A stretch of 64,000 nt of DNA from contig CM049309.1 in NCBI GenBank assembly GCA_026874595.1, forward strand, positions 12,574,576 to 12,638,575, given 5' to 3'. The stretch comes from Sipunculus nudus. Lineage: Eukaryota > Annelida > Sipuncula > Golfingiida > Sipunculidae. The translations under genes and the position numbers were made by a program. This document shows positions 7,875-19,764 of the stretch, piece by piece (the first letter of the stretch is position 1; each line of letters starts with the position of its first letter). The notes under the pieces were generated by a model, which worked only from the letters and a program-made list of their open reading frames with translations, was not told the origin of the DNA and made no database searches.

Positions 7875-10009
7875 TTTTTTTTCAGTTATTGTGAATAGCA
7901 GGATGTTGTTATGTGAAAAGCGGCTCGGATACTGCAGTCAATTACGGGAAGTGGGTATATATATTTGACCATTGTATTTAAAGTGATAAGTATTTCCTGA
8001 AGAGCGGTCAGTTCATAAGGCGTTGTTGAGAGTAGATATCTAGCGCAGTCTGGTACTCGCCATCGCAGAACCTATTGGACACGGTCCATTACTCTCAACC
8101 CATCACATCACAGGGCGTGGGAGGAATGATTAGGTCGGGGCGCCCGGTGCGGGCAGGGCCGTCCCGGTCCACTGCTTCTCACTCGGAACCGGGCAAGCCT
8201 CTTGATTATCATTACCAGTGCTCAGTTAAGGGAAATGACTTCAAACGGAGACTTAAACAATCGCAATGTTCTTGCAGTGTAACAGTGAGAAGATTATTAC
8301 TCGGAGACCGCATTTAAATGCAGTTCAGAAAAGAGGGACAATCATCATTAATTCATGCAGTCGCTGGTATTTTGCCGCTGTTGCGCTGAAACTAAACAAC
8401 CATTTTAATTATCCTAGTGATACATAATAAAATAACAACAATTCAGTACAAGTACACGTGATGAGGTTCATTTAACAGGTTTGACTCAAGTGAATAATAT
8501 TTTTTTAATGAATTCTATTTGGGCCGAATCGAAAAAAAAATCTTATCTTCTCGTAATGATTTCTATTTTATGTGCTCCTCGATTAGAATTATAAAGGGTG
8601 ACACTAAAACTACCATTTTAAACGTAAAATGTTCGAAAGATTTTTGGCTATTTTTTTTTTTTTTTTTTTTTTTTAGGCTCATGGATTGACAGCGGTGATG
8701 TCATCCGGTGTGGGCGAAGTAACCAGCGACTAGGATAACCGCTGAGGAAACAGCTTCCGTAACTGACAGGCTTTAATAAATTAACAACTATATTTGTTCT
8801 CTTCTCACACACACATTCACGCGCGCACATGCAGTGAATCAATTTTTAATATATTAATGCGCACGATAAGAATAAAGAGATATATACATATCACCAATTA
8901 ACATATATATTTTACTGCAGTGTCGCTGAATATACGTCAGGTGAAGACATCATGCAGTTCTTACATCAAACATTGCCGGCAGTCTGACCGACACGCACAT
9001 GCATGTAAAAGTTTAAACAAACCAAAATGAGTCGTCAAGAAAAATCGACAAGTAACATCCAAAATGCAGTTACCAATAAAAATACATTTTAACCAATACC
9101 TGCAGAAATAAAAAAAAATTTCCTAACCGCTTTGATGTAATACCGAGCAAAAGATCAAAGGCTGTTGTTTGTAAATTTGATGAAATTCGGAATTTTATTT
9201 TTGGTTCACCAAAGGCAATATCAAAACAATAACGTTATCAAAAATAACTCCGACAAATTCACATGGCATTTTTATGTGTGACATTGAAAGTTTGGGTTGA
9301 GTTACAGAATTAATCGGAAACGAGCTCGATATACAGGAAAGCGGCCCTTCATTTTCATGTTCCGCTGCACTCTTGTAAAGGCCGAGGATTAATTTGCGGG
9401 AACAACTTTTGTTTTGCTATTGTACCGGTACAAAAGGCGACTTTGTCTGAGCCTGCGTATTCAGAAAATGAGATATCCTGGGTTCCATCATCTTTTAATA
9501 GTGGGCTTTATATTTTGCGGGATTTATTTCACGAGCCCCGGGCAAAGACTGCAACAAAGTATTCATGTTCGGAAAGCGCGTACTGCATTGAGTCTCTATA
9601 TATATAGTCTCCTGTATTGATAATGATGTAATCGCATGATTTTAATAAGGAAAATGGGTTACCAGAATTCGTAACAGACAGGATTTATTTTCTCCATATT
9701 TATTGAAGATAAATGACAATAATATCTGACAGTGGGTTGAAAATATTTATTATAATATAATTGAATATGTCAAGCAAATGAAATAGTTTATGTAGCAACA
9801 ATATTGACATAACCCGCAACAATTTACATGTACACAAGGATGTTAGAAAAATATTGTTATTTTAGTGGATCAACACGTAAAAGCACCGAGTGCACGAAAT
9901 ATAAGCAAATACATAGATGTAATATATTATAGCACCTAAAGAGTTGTGAACCTAATATTTGAGGCGCTGCTCATGCATCAGGCATGCAGAATGTCCTCTG
10001 GAAATTAGG
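7875..10009. repeat. Spacer S3 between p3 and p4
   Basis: 2135 bases. The T-tract has 24 T (8651-8674). GAGGTTCATTT near 8465 replaces GAGGTTTATTT, a variant shared with S7 and S12. A 4-base ATTT insertion near 9685 is shared with S4 and S9. No gene seen. Confidence 0.9.
7956..7963 (-). promoter_or_regulatory. TATA box of p3
   Basis: TATATATA 82 bases upstream of the p3 ATG; the leader A-run is one base longer than in p1. Confidence 0.6.
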
Positions 10010-11212
10010 TTAAAAAGGAAACTGTTTGTGAAACTGGCTAAGCACCGTCTGGGTCTGTTCAGCAGGGATGAGGGCCATGAGCTCCAGGGCATCTCTCATT
10101 CTCTTGAGCGTTTCATAGTTGTCTCTGCCCGTGACCGTCAGAGTGAAGACTTCCATATCACCTACTTTCCTCCGCTTGTCCATCGTGGCACCGACCTGCG
10201 GAGCCCCAAGACCTGTGGCTTTTCTTTTCTGGCCCGCCTGTGGACCTGTCTTCTCATCCACCCGACGGTCCCGACCGGAGCAGGCACAGATTCGGACCTC
10301 GGCAGACTGTCTGCCCAGCACTTGCCCCTGGTGTTCCAGCGTGAAGATGACCCTGAGAGGGCGTCTGTTCAGTCCACCCACACAGGAAGAGAAGCACATG
10401 AACTGGTAGAGGTTGGTGATCCATTGGTTACCCGCTTGTGGTGTCTGATGAGGTATAATGACTGACTGCCTGCGCGTTTCGGGGTCCTCGTAGTACCGGG
10501 AAAGTGAATGTTCGCATCGCAGCAGGTGGGATGGTGCTGGGTGGTTGTCGTTGAACTCGCTTGTACCGGCGTGGTTTGGACATCGGGTGACGATCTCCTG
10601 CACGTGTTCCGGTTTGACATAGACAGGCATGGCTCTCATAATACTACCGCTGGGAGGTGGGGTGGCCGTGGTGAACTTGACCGGACAAGCAGTGGCCATG
10701 CGCACATAGAGTTTATTCAGAGCTGGTGAGTAGGTCCAGTTGGCAGATTTGGTGTCCTTGACTGGCTGTTCGAAACCCACCTGGAAGCCGTAGTGGCCTG
10801 GGTATGCCGTGGCAGACGGCAGGGAGTGCTGCTGGCCTGTGGCTGGAGAAGCCTGCGGTGACGGGGTTGATGTGGTCAGGGGTACAGGGATTTGCGAGTC
10901 CGCTGCTCTGTCACTCATGTCACGTGACGCATCGGCTTCCAGCAGATCCTGTACGCTGTCGGCATGAGTGTAATATTCTTCGGGATCCGTTTTCAGAAGA
11001 TCGGCGTGTGGACGGCCGAGAACTCCCTCCACGTCCGCCGTGCTGAGTGGACAGAGGTCCTCCGAATCCGAACCGGAACTGAGCGAATGCCACAGCTGAT
11101 CCACCTCATCTGAAACATCGTATTGCTCGGTGTCTTCTAGCACAAACGCTGGTTGCTTTCTCGCCGGGCTGGTTTGAAGATGGGTCCGATGATAGTGCAT
11201 GAATGAAGTCAT
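10010..11212 (-). CDS. p53: p53 copy p4 (intronless, open, P312S)
   Basis: A complete 400-residue frame with H11, R18, M192 and S312. P312 is the proline of the CACPGRDRR segment, equal to human P278, in the loop-sheet-helix motif that contacts the major groove. P278 changes including serine are recurrent loss-of-function changes in human tumours, so p4 may encode a protein that tetramerises but binds DNA poorly. The tetramerisation domain and nuclear signal are unchanged. The frame is open, so I list it as a gene, with reduced certainty that its product acts as a normal p53. Confidence 0.92.
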   Translation of the reverse strand: MTSFMHYHRTHLQTSPARKQPAFVLEDTEQYDVSDEVDQLWHSLSSGSDSEDLCPLSTADVEGVLGRPHADLLKTDPEEYYTHADSVQDLLEADASRDMSDRAADSQIPVPLTTSTPSPQASPATGQQHSLPSATAYPGHYGFQVGFEQPVKDTKSANWTYSPALNKLYVRMATACPVKFTTATPPPSGSIMRAMPVYVKPEHVQEIVTRCPNHAGTSEFNDNHPAPSHLLRCEHSLSRYYEDPETRRQSVIIPHQTPQAGNQWITNLYQFMCFSSCVGGLNRRPLRVIFTLEHQGQVLGRQSAEVRICACSGRDRRVDEKTGPQAGQKRKATGLGAPQVGATMDKRRKVGDMEVFTLTVTGRDNYETLKRMRDALELMALIPAEQTQTVLSQFHKQFPF

Positions 11213-13358
11213 TTTTTTCAGTTATTGTGAATAGCAGGATGTTGTTATGTGAAAAGCGGCTCGGATACTGCAGTCAATTACGGGAAGTGGGTATATATAT
11301 TTGACCATTGTATTTAAAGTGATAAGTATTTCCTGAAGAGCGGTCAGTTCATAAGGCGTTGTTGAGAGTAGATATCTAGTGCAGTCTGGTACTCGCCATC
11401 GCAGAACCTATTGGACACGGTCCATTACTCTCAACCCATCACATCACAGGGCGTGGGAGGAATGATTAGGTCGGGGCGCCCGGTGCGGGCAGGGCCGTCC
11501 CGGTCCACTGCTTCTCACTCGGAACCGGGCAAGCCTCTTGATTATCATTACCAGTGCTCAGTTAAGGGAAATGACTTCAAACGGAGACTTAAACAATCGC
11601 AATGTTCTTGCAGTGTAACAGTGAGAAGATTATTACTCGGAGACCGCATTTAAATGCAGTTCAGAAAAGAGGGACAATCATCATTAATTCATGCAGTCGC
11701 TGGTATTTTGCCGCTGTTGCGCTGAAACTAAACAACCATTTTAATTATCCTAGTGATACATAATAAAATAACAACAATTCAGTACAAGTACACGTGATGA
11801 GGTTTATTTAACAGGTTTGACTCAAGTGAATAATATTTTTTTAATGAATTCTTTTTGGGCCGAATCGAAAAAAAAATCTTATCTTCTCGTAATGATTTCT
11901 ATTTTATGTGCTCCTCGATTAGAATTATTAGAATTATTAGAAGGGTGACACTAAAATTACCATTTTAAACGTAAAATGTTCGAAAGATTTTTGGCTATTT
12001 TTTTTTTTTTTTTTTTTTTTTTAGGCTCATGGATTGACAGCGGTGATGTCATCCGGTGTGGGCGAAGTAACCAGCGACTAGGATAACCGCTGAGGAAACA
12101 GCTTCCGTAACTGACAGGCTTTAATAAATTAACAACTATATTTGTTCTCTTCTCACACACACATTCACGCGCGCACATGCAGTGAATCAATTTTTAATAT
12201 ATTAATGCGCAAGATAAGAATAAAGAGATATATACATATCACCAATTAACATATATATTTTACTGCAGTGTCGCTGAATATACGTCAGGTGAAGACATCA
12301 TGCAGTTCTTACATCAAACATTGCCGGCAGTCTGACCGACACGCACATGCATGTAAAAGTTTAAACAAACCAAAATGAGTCGTCAAGAAAAATCGACAAG
12401 TAACATCCAAAAATGCAGTTACCAATAAAAATACATTTTAACCAATACCTGCAGAAATAAAAAAAAATTTCCTGACCGCTTTGATGTAATACCGAGCAAA
12501 AGATCAAAGGCTGTTGTTTGTAAATTTGATGAAATTCGGAATTTTATTTTTGGTTCACCAAAGGCAATATCAAAACGATAACGTTATCAAAAATAACTCC
12601 GACAAATTCACATGGCATTTTTATGTGTGACATTGAAAGTTTGGGTTGAGTTACAGAATTAATCGGAAACGAGCTCGATATACAGGAAAGCGGCCCTTCA
12701 TTTTCATGTTCCGCTGCACTCTTGTAAAGGCCGAGGATTAATTTGCGGGAACAACTTTTGTTTTGCTATTGTACCGGTACAAAAGGCGACTTTGTCTGAG
12801 CCTGCGTATTCAGAAAACGAGATATCCTGGGTTCCATCATCTTTTAATAGTGGGCTTTATATTTTGCGGGATTTATTTCACGAGCCCCGGGCAAAGACTG
12901 CAACAAAGTATTCATGTTCGGAAAGCGCGTACTGCATTGAGTCTCTATATATATAGTCTCCTGTATTGATAATGATGTAATCGCATGATTTTAATAAGGA
13001 AAATGGGTTACCAGAATTCGTAACAGACAGGATTTATTTTCTCCATATTTATTGAAGATAAATGACAATAATATCTGACAGTGGGTTGAAAATATTTATT
13101 ATAATATAATTGAATATGTCAAGCAAATGAAATAGTTTATGTAGCAACAATATTGACATAACCCGCAACAATTTACATGTACACAAGGATGTTAGAAAAA
13201 TATTGTTATTTTAGTGGATCAACACGTAAAAGCACCGAGTGCACGAAATATAAGCAAATACATAGATGTAATAGATTATAGCACCTAAAGAGTTGTGAAC
13301 CTAATATTTGAGGCGCTGCTCATGCATCAGGCATGCAGAATGTCCTCTGGAAATTAGG
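11213..13358. repeat. Spacer S4 between p4 and p5
   Basis: 2146 bases. The T-tract has 25 T (11998-12022). It carries a 9-base tandem duplication of TTAGAATTA at 11919-11936, which most spacers lack; it is shared with S8, S9 and S13. GTAATAGATTATAG near 13270 is shared only with S9. From about 11.8 kb this spacer belongs to the left copy of the higher-order repeat. Confidence 0.9.
11292..11299 (-). promoter_or_regulatory. TATA box of p4
   Basis: TATATATA 80 bases upstream of the p4 ATG; the leader A-run is one base shorter than in p1. Confidence 0.6.
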
Positions 13359-14306
13359 TTAAAAAGGAAACTGTTTGTGAAACTGGCTAAGCACCGTCTG
13401 GGTCTGTTCAGCAGGGATGAGGGCCATGAGCTCCAGGGCATCTCTCATTCTCTTGAGCGTTTCATAGTTGTCTCTGCCCGTGACCGTCAGAGTGAAGACT
13501 TCCATATCACCTACTTTCCTCCGCTTGTCCATCGTGGCACCGACCTGCGGAGCCCCAAGACCTGTGGCTTTTCTTTTCTGGCCCGCCTGTGGACCTGTCT
13601 TCTCATCCACCCGACGGTCCCGACCGGGGCAGGCACAGATTCGGACCTCGGCAGACTGTCTGCCCAGCACTTGCCCCTGGTGTTCCAGCGTGAAGATGAC
13701 CCTGAGAGGGCGTCTGTTGAGTCCACCCACACAGGAAGAGAAACACATGAACTGGTAGAGGTTGGTGATCCATTGGTTACCCGCTTGTGGTGTCTGATGA
13801 GGTATAATGACTGACTGCCTGCGCGTTTCGGGGTCCTCGTAGTACCGGGAAAGTGAATGTTCGCATCGCAGCAGGTGGGATGGTGCTGGGTGGTTGTCGT
13901 TGAACTCGCTTGTACCGGCGTGGTTTGGACATCAGGTGACGATCTCCTGCACGTGTTCCGGTTTGACATAGACAGGCATGGCTCTGATAATACTACCGCT
14001 GGGAGGTGGGGTGTCACGTGACGCATTGGCTTCCAGCAGATCCTGTACGCTGTCGGCATGAGTGTAATATTCTTCGTGATCCGTTTTCAGAAGATCGGCG
14101 TGTGGACGGCCGAGAACTCCCTCCACGTCCGCCGTGCTGAGTGGACAGAGGTCCTCCGAATCCGAACCGGAACTGAGCGAATGCCACAGCTGATCCACCT
14201 CATCTGAAACATCGTATTGCTCGGTGTCTTCTAGCTCAAACGCTGGTTGCTTTTTCGCCGGGCTGGTTTGAAGATCGGTCCGATGATAGTGCATGAATGA
14301 AGTCAT
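13359..14306 (-). pseudogene. p53: p53 copy p5, 85-codon deletion plus stop at R175 equivalent
   Basis: The locus is 948 bases instead of 1203. Codons 99 to 183 are missing in frame, removing the proline-rich linker and the first third of the DNA-binding domain. The join at about 14013 shares only TG with the lost side, which suggests end-joining. Codon 210 has changed from CGA to TGA; this is human R175, and the change is a C-to-T at a CpG. Only a short peptide of 124 residues could be made from the normal start. The sequence after the stop is still open to the usual end. V24E, P77H and D94N are present. Identical in structure to p10. Confidence 0.93.
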
Positions 14307-16432
14307 TTTTTTTTCAGTTATTGTGAATAGCAGGATGTTGTTATGTGAAAAGCGGCTCGGATACTGCAGTCAATTACGGGAAGTGGGTATATATATTTGA
14401 CCATTGTATTTAAAGTGATAAGTATTTCCTGAAGAGCGGTCAGTTCATAAGGCGTTGTTGAGAGTAGATATCTAGCGCAGTCTGGTACTCGCCATCGCAG
14501 AACCTATTGGACACGGTCCATTACTCTCAACCCATCACATCACAGGGCGTGGGAGGAATGATTAGGTCGGGGCGCCCGGTGCGGGCAGGGCCGTCCCGGT
14601 CCACTGCTTCTCACTCGGAACCGGGCAAGCCTCTTGATTATCATTACCAGTGCTCAGTTAAGGGAAATGACTTCAAACGGAGACTTAAACAATCGCAATG
14701 TTCTTGCAGTGTAACAGTGAGAAGATTATTACTCGGAGACCGCATTTAAATGCAGTTCAGAAAAGAGGGACAATCATCATTAATTCATGCAGTCGCTGGT
14801 ATTTTGCCGCTGTTGCGCTGAAACTAAACAACCATTTTAATTATCCTAGTGATACATAATAAAATAACAACAATTCAGTACAAGTACACGTGATGAGGTT
14901 TATTTAACAGGTTTGACTCAAGTGAATAATATTTTTTTAATGAATTCTTTTTGGGCCGAATCGAAAAAAAAAATCTTATCTTCTCGTAATGATTTCTATT
15001 TTATGTGCTCCTCGATTAGAATTATAAAGGGTGACACTAAAATTACCATTTTAAACGTAAAATGTTCGAAAGATTTTTGGCTATTTTTTTTTTTTTTTTT
15101 AGGCTCATGGATTGACAGCGGTGATGTCATCCGGTGTGGGCGAAGTAACCAGCGACTAGGATAACCGCTGAGGAAACAGCTTCCGTAACTGACAGGCTTT
15201 AATAAATTAACAACTATATTTGTTCTCTTCTCACACACACATTCACGCGCGCACATGCAGTGAATCAATTTTTAATATATTAATGCGCAAGATAAGAATA
15301 AAGAGATATATACATATCACCAATTAACATATATATTTTACTGCAGTGTCGCTGAATATACGTCAGGTGAAGACATCATGCAGTTCTTACATCAAACATT
15401 GCCGGCAGTCTGACCGACACGCACATGCATGTAAAAGTTTAAACAAACCAAAATGAGTCGTCAAGAAAAATCGACAAGTAACATCCAAAAATGCAGTTAC
15501 CAATAAAAATACATTTTAACCAATACCTGCAGAAATAAAAAAAAATTTCCTAACCGCTTTGATGTAATACCGAGCAAAAGATCAAAGGCTGTTGTTTGTA
15601 AATTTGATGAAATTCGGAATTTTATTTTTGGTTCACCAAAGGCAATATCAAAACAATAACGTTATCAAAAATAACTCCGACAAATTCACATGGCATTTTT
15701 ATGTGTGACATTGAAAGTTTGGGTTGAGTTACAGAATTAATCGGAAACGAGCTCGATATACAGGAAAGCGGCCCTTCATTTTCATGTTCCGCTGCACTCT
15801 TGTAAAGGCCGAGGATTAATTTGCGGGAACAACTTTTGTTTTGCTATTGTACCGGTACAAAAGGCGACTTTGTCTGGGCCTGCGTATTCAGAAAACGAGA
15901 TATCCTGGGTTCCATCATCTTTTAATAGTGGGCTTTATATTTTGCGGGATTTATTTCACGAGCCCCGGGCAAAGACTGCAACAAAGTATTCATGTTCGGA
16001 AAGCGCGTACTGCATTGAGTCTCTATATATATAGTCTCTTGTATTGATAATGATGTAATCGCATGATTTTAATAAGGAAAATGGGTTACCAGAATTCGTA
16101 ACAGACAGGATTTTCTCCATATTTATTGAAGATAAATGACAATAATATCTGACAGTGGGTTGAAAATATTTATTATAATATAATTGAATATGTCAAGCAA
16201 ATGAAATAGTTTATGTAGCAACAATATTGACATAACCCGCAACAATTTACATGTACACAAGGATGTTAGAAAAATATTGTTATTTTAGTGGATCAACACG
16301 TAAAAGCACCGAGTGCACGAAATATAAGCAAATACATAGATGTAATATATTATAGCACCTAAAGAGTTGTGAACCTAATATTTGAGGCGCTGCTCATGCA
16401 GCAGGCATGCAGAATGTCCTCTGGAAATTAGG
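14307..16432. repeat. Spacer S5 between p5 and p6
   Basis: 2126 bases with the usual elements and a short T-tract of 17 (15084-15100). It has the same length and tract as S10, its partner in block B. No gene seen. Confidence 0.9.
14388..14395 (-). promoter_or_regulatory. TATA box of p5
   Basis: TATATATA 82 bases upstream of the p5 ATG, unaffected by the lesions in the gene. Confidence 0.6.
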
Positions 16433-17635
16433 TTAAAAAGAAAACTGTTTGTGAAACTGGCTGAGCACCGTCTGGGTCTGTTCAGCAGGGATGAGGGCCA
16501 TGAGCTCCAAGGCATCTCTCATTCTCTTGAGCGTTTCATAGTTGTCTCTGCCCGTGACCGTCAGAGTGAAGACTTCCATATCACCTACTTTCCTCCGCTT
16601 GTCCATCGTGGCACCGACCTGCGGAGCCCCAAGACCTGTGGCTTTTCTTTTCTGGCCCGCCTGTGGACCTGTCTTCTCATCCACCCGACGGTCCCGACCG
16701 GGGCAGGCACAGATTCGGACCTCGGCAGACTGTCTGCCCAGCACTTGCCCCTGGTGTTCCAGCGTGAAGATGACCCTGAGAGGGCGTCTGTTCAGTCCAC
16801 CCACACAGGAAGAGAAGCACATGAACTGGTAGAGGTTGGTGATCCATTGGTTACGCGCTTGTGGTGTCTGATGAGGTATAATGACTGACTGCCTGCGCGT
16901 TTCGGGGTCCTCGTAGTACCGGGAAAGTGAATGTTCGCATCGCAGCAGGTGGGATGGTGCTGGGTGGTTGTCGTTGAACTCGCTTGTACCGGCGTGGTTT
17001 GGACATCGGGTGACGATCTCCTGCACGTGTTCCGGTTTGACATAGACAGGCATGGCTCTCATAATACTACCGCTGGGAGGTGGGGTGGCCGTGGTGAACT
17101 TGACCGGACAAGCAGTGGCCATGCGCACATAGAGTTTATTCAGAGCTGGTGAGTAGGTCCAGTTGGCAGATTTGGTGTCCTTGACTGGCTGTTCGAAACC
17201 CACCTGGAAGCCGTAGTAGCCTGGGTATGCCGTGGCAGACGGCAGGGAGTGCTGCTGGCCTGTGGCTGGAGAAGCCTGCGGTGACGGGGTTGATGTGGTC
17301 AGGGGTACAGGGATTTGCGAGTCCGCTGCTCTGTCACTCATGTCACGTGACGCATCGGCTTCCAGCAGATCCTGTACGCTGTCGGCATGAGTGTAATATT
17401 CTTCGGGATCCGTTTTCAGAAGATCGGCGTGTGGACGGCCGAGAACTCCCTCCACGTCCGCCGTGCTGAGTGGACAGAGGTCCTCCGAATCCGAACCGGA
17501 ACTGAGCGAATGCCACAGCTGATCCACCTCATCTGAAACATCGTATTGCTCGGTGTCTTCTAGCTCAAACGCTGGTTGCTTTTTCGCCGGGCTGGTTTGA
17601 AGATCGGTCCGATGATAGTGCATGAATGAAGTCAT
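16433..17635 (-). CDS. p53: p53 copy p6 (intronless, open)
   Basis: A complete 400-residue frame with E24, Y140, M192, R261 and S399. R261 replaces glycine at the place of human G226 in a surface loop before the zinc-binding MCFSSC segment, so folding may tolerate it. Zinc ligands, DNA contacts, nuclear signal and tetramerisation domain are intact. p11 encodes the same protein, as expected from the block A/B duplication. Confidence 0.94.
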   Translation of the reverse strand: MTSFMHYHRTDLQTSPAKKQPAFELEDTEQYDVSDEVDQLWHSLSSGSDSEDLCPLSTADVEGVLGRPHADLLKTDPEEYYTHADSVQDLLEADASRDMSDRAADSQIPVPLTTSTPSPQASPATGQQHSLPSATAYPGYYGFQVGFEQPVKDTKSANWTYSPALNKLYVRMATACPVKFTTATPPPSGSIMRAMPVYVKPEHVQEIVTRCPNHAGTSEFNDNHPAPSHLLRCEHSLSRYYEDPETRRQSVIIPHQTPQARNQWITNLYQFMCFSSCVGGLNRRPLRVIFTLEHQGQVLGRQSAEVRICACPGRDRRVDEKTGPQAGQKRKATGLGAPQVGATMDKRRKVGDMEVFTLTVTGRDNYETLKRMRDALELMALIPAEQTQTVLSQFHKQFSF

Positions 17636-19764
17636 TTTTTTTCAGTTATTGTGAATAGCAGGATGTTGTTATGTGAAAAGCGGCTCGGATACTGCAGTCA
17701 ATTACGGGAAGTGGGTATATATATTTGACCATTGTATTTAAAGTGATAAGTATTTCCTGAAGAGCGGTCAGTTCATAAGGCGTTGTTGAGAGTAGATATC
17801 TAGCGCAGTCTGGTACTCGCCATCGCAGAACCTATTGGACACGGTCCATTACTCTCAACCCATCACATCACAGGGCGTGGGAGGAATGATTAGGTCGGGG
17901 CGCCCGGTGCGGGCAGGGCCGTCCCGGTCCACTGCTTCTCACTCGGAACCGGGCAAGCCTCTTGATTATCATTTCCAGTGCTCAGTTAAGGGAAATGACT
18001 TCAAACGGAGACTTAAACAATCGCAATGTTCTTGCAGTGTAACAGTGAGAAGATTATTACTCGGAGACCGCATTTAAATGCAGTTCAGAAAAGAGGGACA
18101 ATCATCATTAATTCATGCAGTCGCTGGTATTTTGCCGCTGTTGCGCTGAAACTAAACAACCATTTTAATTATCCTAGTGATACATAATAAAATAACAACA
18201 ATTCAGTACAAGTACACGTGATGAGGTTTATTTAACAGGTTTGACTCAAGTGAATAATATTTTTTAATGAATTCTTTTTGGGCCGATTCGAAAAAAAAAA
18301 TCTTATCTTCTCGTAATGATTTCTATTTTATGTGCTCCTCGATTAGAATTATAAAGGGTGACACTAAAATTACCATTTTAAACGTAAAATGTTCGAAAGA
18401 TTTTTGGCTATTTTTTTTTTTTTTTTTTTTTTAGGCTCATGGATTGACAGCGGTGATGTCATCCGGTGTGGGCGAAGTAACCAGCGACTAGGATAACCGC
18501 TGAGGAAACAGCTTCCGTAACTGACAGGCTTTAATAAATTAACAACTATATTTGTTCTCTTCTCACACACACATTCACGCGCGCACATGCAGTGAATCAA
18601 TTTTTAATATATTAATGCGCAAGATAAGAATAAAGAGATATATACATATCACCAATTAACATATATATTTTACTGCAGTGTCGCTGAATATACGTCAGGT
18701 GAAGACATCATGCAGTTCTTACATCAAACATTGCCGGCAGTCTGACCGACACGCACATGCATGTAAAAGTTTAAACAAACCAAAATGAGTCGTCAAGAAA
18801 AATCGACAAGTAACATCCAAAAATGTAGTTACCAATAAAAATACATTTTAACCAATACCTGCAGAAATAAAAAAAAATTTCCTAACCGCTTTGATGTAAT
18901 ACCGAGCAAAAGATCAAAGGCTGTTGTTTGTAAATTTGATGAAATTCGGAATTTTATTTTTGGTTCACCAAAGGCAATATCAAAACGATAATGTTATCAA
19001 AAATAACTCCGACAAATTCACATGGCATTTTTATGTGTGACATTGAAAGTTTGGGTTGAGTTACAGAATTAATCGGAAACGAGCTCGATATACAGGAAAG
19101 CGGCCCTTCATTTTCATGTTCCGCTGCACTCTTGTAAAGGCCGAGGATTAATTTGCGGGAACAACTTTTGTTTTGCTATTGTACCGGTACAAAAGGCGAC
19201 TTTGTCTGGGCCTGCGTATTCAGAAAACGAGATATCCTGGGTTCCATCATCTTTTAATAGTGGGCTTTATATTTTGCGGGATTTATTTCACGAGCCCCGG
19301 GCAAAGACTGCAACAAAGTATTCATGTTCGGAAAGCGCGTACTGCATTGAGTCTCTATATATATAGTCTCTTGTATTGATAATGATGTAATCGCATGATT
19401 TTAATAAGGAAAATGGGTTACCAGAATTCGTAACAGACAGGATTTTCTCCATATTTATTGAAGATAAATGACAATAATATCTGACAGTGGGTTGAAAATA
19501 TTTATTATAATATAATTGAATATGTCAAGCAAATGAAATAGTTTATGTAGCAACAATATTGACATAACCCGCAACAATTTACATGTACACAAGGATGTTA
19601 GAAAAATATTGTTATTTTAGTGGATCAACACGTAAAAGCACCGAGTGCACGAAATATAAGCAAATACATAGATGTAATATATTATAGCACCTAAAGAGTT
19701 GTGAACCTAATATTTGAGGCGCTGCTCATGCAGCAGGCATGCAGAATGTCCTCTGGAAATTAGG
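17636..19764. repeat. Spacer S6 between p6 and p7
   Basis: 2129 bases; T-tract of 22 (18411-18432). The palindrome at GATAACGTTATC is altered to GATAATGTTATC, shared with S11. ATCATTTCCAG near 17970 differs from ATCATTACCAG in S11, one of the few differences between blocks A and B. Confidence 0.9.
17716..17723 (-). promoter_or_regulatory. TATA box of p6
   Basis: TATATATA 81 bases upstream of the p6 ATG. Confidence 0.6.
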
